Of a stretch of 64,000 nucleotides of DNA, positions 18,601-25,398 are shown in pieces (positions within the stretch are counted from its first letter, which is position 1; each line of letters starts with the position of its first letter). The notes below the pieces were generated by a model. That model had not been told where the DNA came from and searched no databases. It saw only the letters and a program-made list of their open reading frames with translations. Both the position numbers and the translations under genes were made by a program. Origin of the DNA: QKTW01 sp052161885 (GTDB lineage: Bacteria; Bacteroidota; Bacteroidia; Chitinophagales; Chitinophagaceae); assembly GCA_052161885.1 (NCBI GenBank), contig CP197396.1, positions 1,612,001-1,676,000 of the forward strand, given 5' to 3'.

Positions 18601-21276
18601 CACACTCATATCTACCGCTACCAGCGACGAGGCACAGGCCGCATCTACCGCATAGTTACGGCCGCCAAAATCAAAACGGTTGGCAATACGTCCTGCCACC
18701 ACATTGCTCAGCATACCCGGGAATGTCTCTTCCGTCCAGCCCTGTATTTTTGATTTTACATCGTCACTTTCTTCAGCATAGAACGGCAGCGTATTCCTTA
18801 CGATCAGCGAATTGGACAAATAACCACCGGCATCTGTCGTAGCAAAAATGACGCTGGTATTTTCCTTGTCTATATCGTTGAGATTGATCTTTGCATCTTC
18901 CAGGGCCAGTGTCACATTTTCCAGGGCCAGTAATTGTGCCGTGGTAATGTTGGGAACAGACTTGGGCGGAATGCCATATTTCAGCGGATCGAAAATAACA
19001 TCATCGATAAACCCACCCCATTTGGAATAAATTTTATCCGGAGCTTTAGGGTCAGGTGAAAATATCAGGCGCCAATCCCATCTTTCCTTCGGAATTTCCT
19101 TTACCTGGCTTTTCTTCTTCAGGATGATGTCCCAGAAATCATCTGTGTTCGTTGCGCCTGGCACAAAAAGACTCATGCCTACGATCGCTATATCTACCGG
19201 CTTTTTCACGTCTTCTTCCGAGTGTTTATGTTGTACGGCAAGTGCCTGTAACAATGCACTTGCCCCAATAGTTGTTTCTGTATGCAGCTGACGGACAGAT
19301 TTCCTGCTGCTCAGGAATTTTGCTGCTTCACCCGCCATGAACATGCCATCCTTTTCGATTGCCTTTTTTGAAACCTTTTCGTAGGCATCCTCTTTTTTCA
19401 CAACACCTTTGCTGGCAATTCGCAATCTGCCTAACAGCATTTCATCAAGCGACTGAGCAATTTTTTCGGGTGAAAGTCCCTGCAGTAAAAGCTCCCGGCG
19501 CCTGCGTTTAAATTCATCTGTAAACGGAGACGTCACACAGCAATTAGCATGTCCCGGCCCGCTTACCAATAAGGTGGTTTCCTTACTGCGCAATATCACA
19601 TCCTGGAAAGCAGGTGTAATAGCGCCTGTTTTTACCGCTTCGCTGCATCCCAGGTAAGCAGTGCCCATCAGTAAGCCCGTTTTAATGCCATGCGCCGGCA
19701 ACTGTGCAGACAATGCTGCCACCATTGCCGCAGAAAGTGCATCATGAATACCGCCGGCGAAAAGGATGCTATACTTTTCACCTTCATTTGCCGGTATTTC
19801 CTGCAACAATATGTTGATCATCTGTTCCCACAGCGGGAAAGAATGATAAGGGCCCACGTGGCCGCCGCATTCACGGCCTTCAAAGATGAAGCGTGTAGCC
19901 CCTTGCTTAATAAAAGACCTGAGCAAAGAAGGAACAGGTACGTGCAGGTATGTTTTAATGCCCGCATCTTCCAGTATCGTTGCATGGTCCGGGCGACCGC
20001 CGGCAATAATAGCGAACTGTGGCCGTACACGCAGCACTTCCTGTATCTGCTCCTCGCGCAGCTCCGGTGGTACAAAACCGAGTATACCTACGCCCCAGGG
20101 AAGATCTTTCAGCAGCTCTGCCGTCTGTGACAATACACCGGAGAGTGCGTCACTCTTTAATAAGGCCAGGGCCACAAACGGCAACCCGCCTGCCTTTGCT
20201 ACTTCCAGTGCAAATTCGGGAGTGTCACTGACGCGGGTCATCGGCCCCTGGACAATGGGAAATTCTGTATGATGATCGGCTGCAAGTTTGCTGTTGGCCG
20301 ATAATATATTGTGCTCACCTGCCATTGCTATTCCTGTCTGGATAGCGTTCCGGATGGCGGTGATAAAGCGTTGTAATGTTTGGTATGTTTTCCGGTATTC
20401 CTCCGCCAGGCAAACCATTTGTCCTACCGGCCAGATACTGGTTGCCGCATCGCCGAAATAAAAAAGACCACGCAGTTCTGTAAACAGATCTGCTACGGCT
20501 TCTTCATCAGCGCTATCGGTCATTTTGTATGCAGCAGTCCATTTTTGTGCTGCGGCAGCCCACATTTGCTGCACTACCCGGAAGCGTTGCCCCTGTGCAT
20601 CCTGGAATATTTCAGATTCCCGGCCTTCGAGCCGGGCAATGATTTCCTTCTGTGTTCTTTCCAGCGGCGAACCGGGAAAAAGCAGTACCGTATCGTCCAG
20701 CATAATGCCGGCAGCATTCGTAAGCGGAAGCACTGCAGCCGTATGCACACCGACACCTCCTTTAAGTATCACAGGACGTCCGGTAAGAGTACAAGCTTCC
20801 TGCAGTGTTATGAAAGCCGCATTTTCACCAGCCTGGCCTCCCGCCTCACTGGCCACAATCACATAACCTGCTATATTAATTTCTTCGCGCCGGCAATATT
20901 CTTCTATGGCACGTAACCGGGCCGGAGCATAACATTCTATGTAAAAAGCGTATTGTGGGAATTGCCGCACAAACTGCAGTTCTGATAGCTCTGAGATATC
21001 AGTGATTACAAAAAAAACGTTGCGGTCGGAAGGAAATTCAGTAAGCGCAGTAAGCGCCTGAAAATATTTTTGAGAAACCCGGAAACCCAGCGCAGCGCTT
21101 TCGGGACAGTATTTTTTGAAGGAAGATAAATTATAACTCAGGTGACCCCATTTTTCCGGCGAAACACTATGCAGGTCCAGCACACCAGTACTGTTTACCA
21201 ATGCAGCATTTGCCAGCAGGCCAACACCTCTCAAATAACCGGGCGAGCACACCCAGATTGCCGTATTGTTGTTCAT
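15646..21276 (-). CDS. Synthase core: NPD(degenerate)-NPD/ER-KS-AT-ACP
   Basis: An 1876-residue synthase. Residues 1-~310 resemble a decayed nitronate monooxygenase-type (PfaD-like) barrel, with EAGGQAG where the catalytic His is Gln148. Residues ~335-625 form a second, intact-looking copy with IVQGPMTRVS and ECGGHVG (His473); this is the likely FMN enoyl reductase. A ketosynthase follows from ~694 with Cys881 (DAACASS), His1016 (EAHGTGT) and His1056 (VGHTKMAAG). The acyltransferase has FSGQGSQHINMA and GHSFGE. An alanine/proline-rich linker leads to one ACP with Ser1820 in LGVDSIKRM. Pfa synthases normally carry many tandem ACPs and a separate PfaD. With KR and DH in trans this could make fully reduced chains. 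Confidence 0.92.
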   Translation of the reverse strand: MNNNTAIWVCSPGYLRGVGLLANAALVNSTGVLDLHSVSPEKWGHLSYNLSSFKKYCPESAALGFRVSQKYFQALTALTEFPSDRNVFFVITDISELSELQFVRQFPQYAFYIECYAPARLRAIEEYCRREEINIAGYVIVASEAGGQAGENAAFITLQEACTLTGRPVILKGGVGVHTAAVLPLTNAAGIMLDDTVLLFPGSPLERTQKEIIARLEGRESEIFQDAQGQRFRVVQQMWAAAAQKWTAAYKMTDSADEEAVADLFTELRGLFYFGDAATSIWPVGQMVCLAEEYRKTYQTLQRFITAIRNAIQTGIAMAGEHNILSANSKLAADHHTEFPIVQGPMTRVSDTPEFALEVAKAGGLPFVALALLKSDALSGVLSQTAELLKDLPWGVGILGFVPPELREEQIQEVLRVRPQFAIIAGGRPDHATILEDAGIKTYLHVPVPSLLRSFIKQGATRFIFEGRECGGHVGPYHSFPLWEQMINILLQEIPANEGEKYSILFAGGIHDALSAAMVAALSAQLPAHGIKTGLLMGTAYLGCSEAVKTGAITPAFQDVILRSKETTLLVSGPGHANCCVTSPFTDEFKRRRRELLLQGLSPEKIAQSLDEMLLGRLRIASKGVVKKEDAYEKVSKKAIEKDGMFMAGEAAKFLSSRKSVRQLHTETTIGASALLQALAVQHKHSEEDVKKPVDIAIVGMSLFVPGATNTDDFWDIILKKKSQVKEIPKERWDWRLIFSPDPKAPDKIYSKWGGFIDDVIFDPLKYGIPPKSVPNITTAQLLALENVTLALEDAKINLNDIDKENTSVIFATTDAGGYLSNSLIVRNTLPFYAEESDDVKSKIQGWTEETFPGMLSNVVAGRIANRFDFGGRNYAVDAACASSLVAVDMSVRELTSGKSNIVIAGGIDIGQTPSGYMAFSKTGALSPTGQSLAFDKKANGIVMSEGSVVLVLKRLEDAEKNGDKIYAVIKGVAGSSDGKGMGLTAPRSEGQQLSVSRAYDEAGFKPGTIGYYEAHGTGTMVGDKEELDTIYNVLTKADAAPGSVALGSVKSLVGHTKMAAGMVSLAKTALSLYYKVLPPQGNIDQPLEKATGGSAPTFFLEEAAPWLTVPDNPRRAGVSAFGFGGTNFHAVLEEYTGYGSAEKTGGDVWPEELFVFGAATPELLTAELQALSGQLAAPLSVSLKDLAWSMVRKYTVKNHTCRLSFAAGNQGDVKKLLDKAIYYLQNSKSAAVPAKISYKEYDGQAPEVAFLFSGQGSQHINMAREMSLYFPEFRNNLELANKIFNTAYPKRFSEYLYPAHAFDKAAGKLQETLLNDTHVAQPAIGTVSTAYLDVLTRLNVQARFLAGHSFGELTALHAAGAYSRSDFFRLAEFRGRMMAASGDGEGAMAAVMAAPSQVQQIIGNHQLDVVIANYNGPEQTVISGSASAFRKANEAFAAAGIKYINLPVSAAFHSPMMAKANVALHEFISQLSIEELTVPVFSNITGKAFPAGTAAVRDLLQGHLMQPVQFMAQIKEMYREGARIFVEIGPGSVLANLVGKILDQEPHIALAAQGAGEGVGGFLSLAGRLWVEHVGINLPELFRDREVTNIDTDILEEKYSIPQPRSTSWYINGHNSRPVNPAFESMMPQPLRTLENQNKQEVNMDSEVVSNKQELSQSNHIEQAAETYTAPAFHDTDAVMAAYLAHQETMRQFLRTQERVMAMFLGGDVSMPAPEARPVSVPVYAPPVQYTARVQQPVNGTVNHIPAATRQEAPVQAVAHTAPPAPKAVEIPAAKTTATPDSEDAIFNILVKIISDSTGYPDDMITIDLDLEADLGVDSIKRMELLNRFIAFLPKGKEHAFLEQADRMVRIKKFRSLIEAFAAELGIGKNVPAAV

Positions 21277-21355
21277 GATGATAGCTTAAACTAAACCCCG
21301 GCAAGCTTATTCAACCTGCCGAGGTTACCTCAGGTAATATGTCTTAGTTCAAAAA

Positions 21356-21649
21356 CTAATTCATATACTGAGCATGCACTTCAAGGAAATCGTAAGCATC
21401 AGCCACAGGAATAATTTCGTGTGTCTGGCTGTGGAAAAGGGGATTGGAACGTACCAGTACAGCCAGCTGTTTTGCTGTGTCTGCATTGATTACATACGCC
21501 GAACCGCCGCCGATGAAGGCATAACATACTTCAATAACTTTGGCATCCTGGAGTTTGCGGAGCTCTTCAGACATTGAGCGTGCAGTTTCGCTTGAAGCGT
21601 TAAGACCGTGGTTCGCCCCGTTGGGACGTGTGATTACGAGAAACTTCAT
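21356..21649 (-). CDS. Small ferredoxin-fold protein, first gene of the minus operon
   Basis: A 97-residue protein beginning MKFLVITRPNGAN. It shows the alternating strand/helix pattern of YCII or muconolactone isomerase-like dimeric proteins and shares GGSAYVINADT with the 90-residue protein at 11848-12120. The start at 21649 is preferred to an upstream in-frame start at 21733, because a good Bacteroidota promoter (21681-21711) lies just before it and would be inside the longer version. It is the first gene of the minus operon, 79 bases before the synthase core. A role in cyclising or binding an intermediate is only a guess. Confidence 0.68.
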   Translation of the reverse strand: MKFLVITRPNGANHGLNASSETARSMSEELRKLQDAKVIEVCYAFIGGGSAYVINADTAKQLAVLVRSNPLFHSQTHEIIPVADAYDFLEVHAQYMN

Positions 21650-21680
21650 AGTGTATTGTTTGGTGAAAAAGGAATATTTA

Positions 21681-21711
21681 CAAACATAAAAATTACAATC
21701 AGTATTCCAAA
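21681..21711 (-). promoter_or_regulatory. Bacteroidota-type promoter of the minus-strand cluster operon
   Basis: On the minus strand TTTG (21708-21711) is followed after exactly 19 bases by TATGTTTG (21681-21688), an exact match to the Bacteroidota consensus TTTG-N19-TAnnTTTG. It ends about 31 bases before the ATG at 21649 and should drive the whole minus operon. Confidence 0.75.
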
Positions 21712-21880
21712 ATAATTTCTTTGTTAAGTACAACTTAGGGTTAAAAGACCCCCTGGTCGGGCTGTAGTTTTCACGTACAGACGGGATTATTTATTTCTAT
21801 TCTTTTTTGTAACATTGGCAAAAATAACGAAGATCACAGGCCGTATTCAGATGGCAGCCCGTGGTCCAAACTCTTTCACT

Positions 21881-22846
21881 ATGTCAAAATGTTTTATAAC
21901 CGGCGCTGCCGGCTTTATTGGCTCTACTGTGGCCGAAAGGCTGCTCCATGAAGGTCACCAGGTAACGGGAGTGGACTGTTTCACAGACTACTATCCGACA
22001 GAACAGAAAAAAGCCAACATCAAAAACCTGCTGCAATCCGACTGTTTTAATTTTCTTCAGGCAGACATCAGCACACTCGATCTGAAGGAGCATCTGCAGA
22101 ACGTCGATTATATTTTCCACTTTGCCGCACAACCTGGTGTACGGGACGGTTTCGGAAAAAACTTCGACCTGTACATGAAAAATAATATCGTTGCGCTGAA
22201 ACATATGCTGGACGCAGCTAAGGACAGTGGTATCCGGAAATTTGTTTTTGCCTCATCGTCTTCTGTATACGGGCAGCAGCAGCAATCAGCTCCAGTCAAA
22301 GAAGATGCTTTCCTGAAACCGCTCTCGTTATATGGTGCATCGAAGCTGAACTGTGAGCATATGTGCAACATCTACCATCACACCTTCCATGTGCCTGTCA
22401 TTTCATTGCGCTTCTTTTCGGTATACGGCCCGAAACAGCGGCCGGACATGGCTTTTCACAAATTCATCCGGGCAGCGATCAACGAGGACAAAATAATTAT
22501 TAACGGCGATGGTACGCAATGCCGTGATTTTACATACATCAGCGATATCGTAGACGCCAACATACTGGCCATGCAATCTGACATTTCCGGCGAGGCTTTT
22601 AATGTCGGGAACGGAAATTCGGTTTCCATCAACGATGCTATCAAAATGATTGAGCAGGCTTCGGGCACTCAGCTTGAAATTGAATACAGGCAACAGTCTC
22701 ATGGCGATGTTGATTACACACTGGCCGATATTTCCCGGGCAAAATCACTGTTAGGCTATAAGCCCCGATGGAATATGGCAGATGGTATAGCCGCAGAATA
22801 CTCCTGGCTGAAACAACTGAGCCAGAATATGCCGCAGTATGCCTGA
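21881..22846 (+). CDS. NAD-dependent nucleotide-sugar epimerase
   Basis: A 321-residue extended SDR. ITGAAGFIGSTVAERLL binds NAD, SSSVYG and YGASK supply the catalytic Ser and Tyr-x-x-x-Lys, and RFFSVYGPKQRPDMA resembles UDP-glucuronate 4-epimerases. CRDFTYISDIV is the usual nucleotide-sugar signature. ATG 21881 is chosen over a TTG at 21815 and an ATG at 21851, because MSKCFITGAAG starts at the typical distance from the glycine motif. It is divergent from the synthase operon and could supply its sugar donor, but general polysaccharide synthesis is equally likely. It ends at a strong hairpin. Confidence 0.85.
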   Translation: MSKCFITGAAGFIGSTVAERLLHEGHQVTGVDCFTDYYPTEQKKANIKNLLQSDCFNFLQADISTLDLKEHLQNVDYIFHFAAQPGVRDGFGKNFDLYMKNNIVALKHMLDAAKDSGIRKFVFASSSSVYGQQQQSAPVKEDAFLKPLSLYGASKLNCEHMCNIYHHTFHVPVISLRFFSVYGPKQRPDMAFHKFIRAAINEDKIIINGDGTQCRDFTYISDIVDANILAMQSDISGEAFNVGNGNSVSINDAIKMIEQASGTQLEIEYRQQSHGDVDYTLADISRAKSLLGYKPRWNMADGIAAEYSWLKQLSQNMPQYA

Positions 22847-22847
22847 C

Positions 22848-22894
22848 AAACCGGCAAAGCGTTTCAGGAGTATCTTGAAATGCTTTGCCGGTTT
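22848..22894 (+). terminator. Hairpin after the epimerase gene
   Basis: AAACCGGCAAAGC (22848-22860) and its exact complement (22882-22894) form a 13-bp stem around a 21-base loop, directly after the TGA at 22844-22846. The downstream T-run is short (GACTTTTA), so the terminator call is likely rather than certain. Confidence 0.65.
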
Positions 22895-23030
22895 GACTTT
22901 TAAACCAGGTTACAGGCCGGCATTCAAGGGTATACAATGTAAGAAATTCCTGTTTCAGTTTTTCGGCAGTGAGATCTCACTGCCATCAGACAAGACAATC
23001 ACACCATGCTGTTACTGTCTTCTGATGTGT

Positions 23031-23159
23031 GCGGTTGATGAGTGGTTACAAAAACAGCCCTTATACATAAGTGCCGGGCCTGCCAGAAATGAAGCGCTTT
23101 ATTAACGCCTGCTGCAGCGTGAAAAGGAGAAGGTGGAGCTGCTTACCGCTATGCTTTAA
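23031..23159 (+). pseudogene. Decayed gene tail (remnant A)
   Basis: The frame reads VDEWLQKQPLYIS ... NEALY, then an in-frame TAA at 23103-23105, then RLLQREKEKVELLTAML and a final TAA at 23157-23159. The piece is related to remnant B at 25077-25215, which has GAG (Glu) where this copy has the stop. It looks like the C-terminus of a lost gene; the ending is reminiscent of XRE-type regulators, a weak resemblance only. Nothing else is recognised in the 22895-23240 gap apart from this and the hairpin at 23160. Confidence 0.45.
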
Positions 23160-23197
23160 AACAACGAAACCCTTTCAGAGAGCGTGTTTCGTTGTTT
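23160..23197. terminator. Hairpin downstream of remnant A
   Basis: AACAACGAAAC (23160-23170) pairs exactly with GTTTCGTTGTT (23186-23196), an 11-bp stem with a 15-base loop and only three T residues at its end. It begins immediately after the final stop of remnant A, suggesting it was that gene's terminator. It could also act on the T9SS fragment's minus-strand transcript. Confidence 0.5.
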
Positions 23198-23240
23198 GGA
23201 CATTATTGGCAAAGTTATTCCGGGTATAAAATAACAGCTG

Positions 23241-23960
23241 TTACTGCTTTATGATCTTTATATGCCGTGTTTGTTTATCATCACGGTATTCGAGCAGGTA
23301 AATTCCACTGGCGAGGGTGCTCATAGATATGGTGGTTTCAATACCGGTAAGGGGTATGCTGCTTACCTGCCTGTTTACAGCATCAAAAATATGGGCTGCT
23401 GCATGGCTGCCCGGCGTGCCGGTGATGCGTACGGTAAGTTTATCAATAGCAGGATTGGGATAGGCTTCCACAACAATGGAGCCTTGTGTTACGGCGGCGT
23501 CTACTACTTTACTGTATTGTACATCGCTGTTGGCACTGATGGTTTTGATCCGGTAGTAATTAACACCTATAGCAGGCGCTTCATCTGTAAGCGTATAGCT
23601 GCCGCCGTTCAGGTTCTTTGCATGGAGACCGCCTATTGAACTAAAGGCTGCTGCATCAAGGCTGCGCTCCACTTCAAAATAATCACCTGCTTCTTCTGTT
23701 GCTGTACGCCAGTCTATATGATTGTATCTGCCGGAGTTGGCAGCCGATACATCGCTAAGTGTTACGGCCAGCGGCGTGTTGCCACCGGAACCGATAAAAA
23801 AAGCCGCTAAAGCCTGATACTGGGAATGTAAGTGTCCAGTAGCTGCCATTCCATGCTGTGGTGATGACGCTGTTGGGTATCGCTGCTGCCTGGGTAGCAT
23901 CATACTGTCCTGCAGGGCCGGTAATACCTGCTGCGGGCAGCCCGTGAAACTGGCGGAAAG
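23241..23960 (-). pseudogene. Frameshifted fragment of a T9SS-secreted protein
   Basis: The C-terminal part (from about 23798 down to 23241) encodes a fibronectin-like segment with HIDWRTATEEAGDYFEVERS and a T9SS type A sorting domain (EAYPNPAIDKLTVRITG ... GIYLLEYRDDKQTRHIKII). Upstream, the matching sequence (GPAGQYDATQAAAIPNS, then YWTLTFPVSGFSGFF) is in another frame. The break falls at a run of seven T residues on the minus strand (23795-23801); six would restore one frame. No start codon or signal peptide is visible, and the frame runs back to the stop of the FkbM gene. It is therefore an N-terminally lost, frameshifted remnant, unless the homopolymer is a sequencing error. Confidence 0.75.
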
Positions 23961-23964
23961 CCGC

Positions 23965-24876
23965 TCAATGCGGGATGGGCAGGCATAAGATATCCGTGTT
24001 ATGATTTTTATTCAGCCGGTCAACAGCCTGCATGGTGCGGGCATCTTTTACTTCATATCCCATGGCTTCAATGAATTCGATCAATGACAGGGCAGAATAT
24101 CCGTTCTGATTTAAATTTGTCTCAGCTAGTTCCACAAACAGAACCGGCTTCCACTTTTCGATAATCTTCCGCGCCCCCATTAATACAAAGATCTCAAACC
24201 CCTCCACATCAATTTTCATTATATCAACCCGCGCCAGGGCAATTTGCTCAGCAATATCATCCAGTACCAGAACCTCCACATTTTCCACGCTGTGCGGGGC
24301 GTCCGGCTTTTCACTTAGAATACGGTTGGCACCAGGATTATTTGCATACAATTTATACAGGAGACTGCTTTCAGATTTTGCGCCCAGTGCATTTTTGAAA
24401 ATGCGGATATTTTTAAAATCGTTTTGACGAATGTTATTTTCCAGGGTCTTAAAATTCTCTGTGTCCGGCTCGAATGAAAAGACGTATCCACCAGGACATC
24501 TTTTTGCAAAGTTCAATGTAAGAAATCCAATGTTTGCTCCGATGTCAAGGACGACGGAATCTTTTTGTATGTAGCTGAATAAAACATTCCAGGTGGGGTC
24601 ATATTGTTTATGAAAATAGACCGAATGATCCAGCATATGACTAATGTCCAGACGCATATTTATATCATATCTCCCCGCCTGCCTGAAGCTGCCGTGCTGA
24701 TAAAAATAAAGCGGGGGAATAAATTTCTTCCAGAATTCTGAGCCCTTTCCAAGTTCCGAAACAAGCAGATTTTCTAAAACAGGTATTGTAAAAACGTATC
24801 TGAACAGATTAAAGAAACGGACACGTGCAGGTATCTTAAAAGGATATTTCTTATAAACAGTAAATGGATTCAGCAT
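23965..24876 (-). CDS. FkbM-family methyltransferase
   Basis: A 303-residue protein. VLDIGANIGFLTLNFAKR is SAM motif I, SFEPDTENFKTLENNI is the acidic loop, and VDIMKIDVEGFEIFVLMGA is the FkbM hallmark. FkbM proteins usually O-methylate sugars or polyketides. The N-terminal ~80 residues are basic and aromatic and precede the fold. It stands alone on the minus strand, with the T9SS fragment immediately downstream and remnant sequence upstream. A link to the synthase cluster 2 kb away is possible but not shown. The next 522 bases upstream (24877-25398) hold only remnant B and two hairpins. Confidence 0.86.
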   Translation of the reverse strand: MLNPFTVYKKYPFKIPARVRFFNLFRYVFTIPVLENLLVSELGKGSEFWKKFIPPLYFYQHGSFRQAGRYDINMRLDISHMLDHSVYFHKQYDPTWNVLFSYIQKDSVVLDIGANIGFLTLNFAKRCPGGYVFSFEPDTENFKTLENNIRQNDFKNIRIFKNALGAKSESSLLYKLYANNPGANRILSEKPDAPHSVENVEVLVLDDIAEQIALARVDIMKIDVEGFEIFVLMGARKIIEKWKPVLFVELAETNLNQNGYSALSLIEFIEAMGYEVKDARTMQAVDRLNKNHNTDILCLPIPH

Positions 24877-25076
24877 AGTATAACCGGAAAGCGTTCATTA
24901 TTTCCACCTGAGAGCTGTGTTGGCCCTGTACAGATGCCCAATTGAAAACAGGCCGTTGAAGTTAAGAACTAAAGCCGAACATTGAACGTCTATCCGGCAC
25001 TGCTGCGTGTTTTTCCCGTACCAGTCTGTATGGCAAAGTCAATCCGCTGTCAAAGGCATATGTAATAAAGCACAGT

Positions 25077-25215
25077 TTACAAAACCGCCCTTATTACACA
25101 AGTGCCTGATGTGCTTACGGCACATCAGGCACAGCATAGAGATTATTAAAAGTGAAGCGCTTTACGAGCGCCTGCTGCAGAGTAAAAAAGGTGTATGTTC
25201 TCTTTTAAAAAACGC
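25077..25215 (+). pseudogene. Decayed gene tail (remnant B)
   Basis: Positions 25077-25106 and 25154-25180 match remnant A (TTACAAAA, GCCCTTAT, AAGTGCC; then GAAGCGCTTTA and CGCCTGCTGCAG). Here the two blocks are 77 bases apart against 45 in remnant A, which breaks the frame, and the extra sequence contains a perfect hairpin (25103-25131). The second block reads SEALYERLLQSKKG. No intact gene is present. Confidence 0.45.
25103..25131. repeat. Perfect 12-bp inverted repeat inside remnant B
   Basis: TGCCTGATGTGC and its exact complement GCACATCAGGCA flank the 5-base loop TTACG. It interrupts the sequence shared with remnant A. There is no following T-run, so it is not called a terminator. Confidence 0.6.
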
Positions 25216-25311
25216 TAACCATAGACATAGTCAGCACATCGGCGTAACCCCTTACACCGGGAAACGAAAGTCCGTTTGCTGAGGGAGCCGGATAATTCCT
25301 GTTATAAACAC

Positions 25312-25361
25312 ATGGTCTGTTACTGTTGGTGCCGGTTGCATAGCACCAACAGTATGACCAT
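25312..25361. repeat. Strong interrupted inverted repeat downstream of the giant surface protein
   Basis: TACTGTTGGTGC (25321-25332) pairs exactly with GCACCAACAGTA (25343-25354). Outside a small bulge ATGGTC (25312-25317) pairs with GACCAT (25356-25361), giving 18 paired positions. It lies 38 bases beyond the stop of the 25399-32265 gene and may end or stabilise its mRNA, although no T-run follows on either strand. Confidence 0.6.
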
Positions 25362-25398
25362 AATCACAATAACCATATTTATCAAAAACCAATTGCTT

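Noticed and set aside
22839..23105. 88-codon frame after the epimerase
   Set aside because: Begins inside the epimerase gene and terminator hairpin; only its end has meaning, as part of decayed remnant A.
21881..24876. Epimerase and FkbM methyltransferase as certain members of the biosynthetic cluster
   Set aside because: They are outside the two tight operons and separated by terminators and remnants; a link is possible but unsupported.
25007..25282. 91-codon frame between FkbM and the surface protein
   Set aside because: No motif beyond the short remnant tail, runs through a perfect hairpin, and is out of frame with the rest of the remnant.
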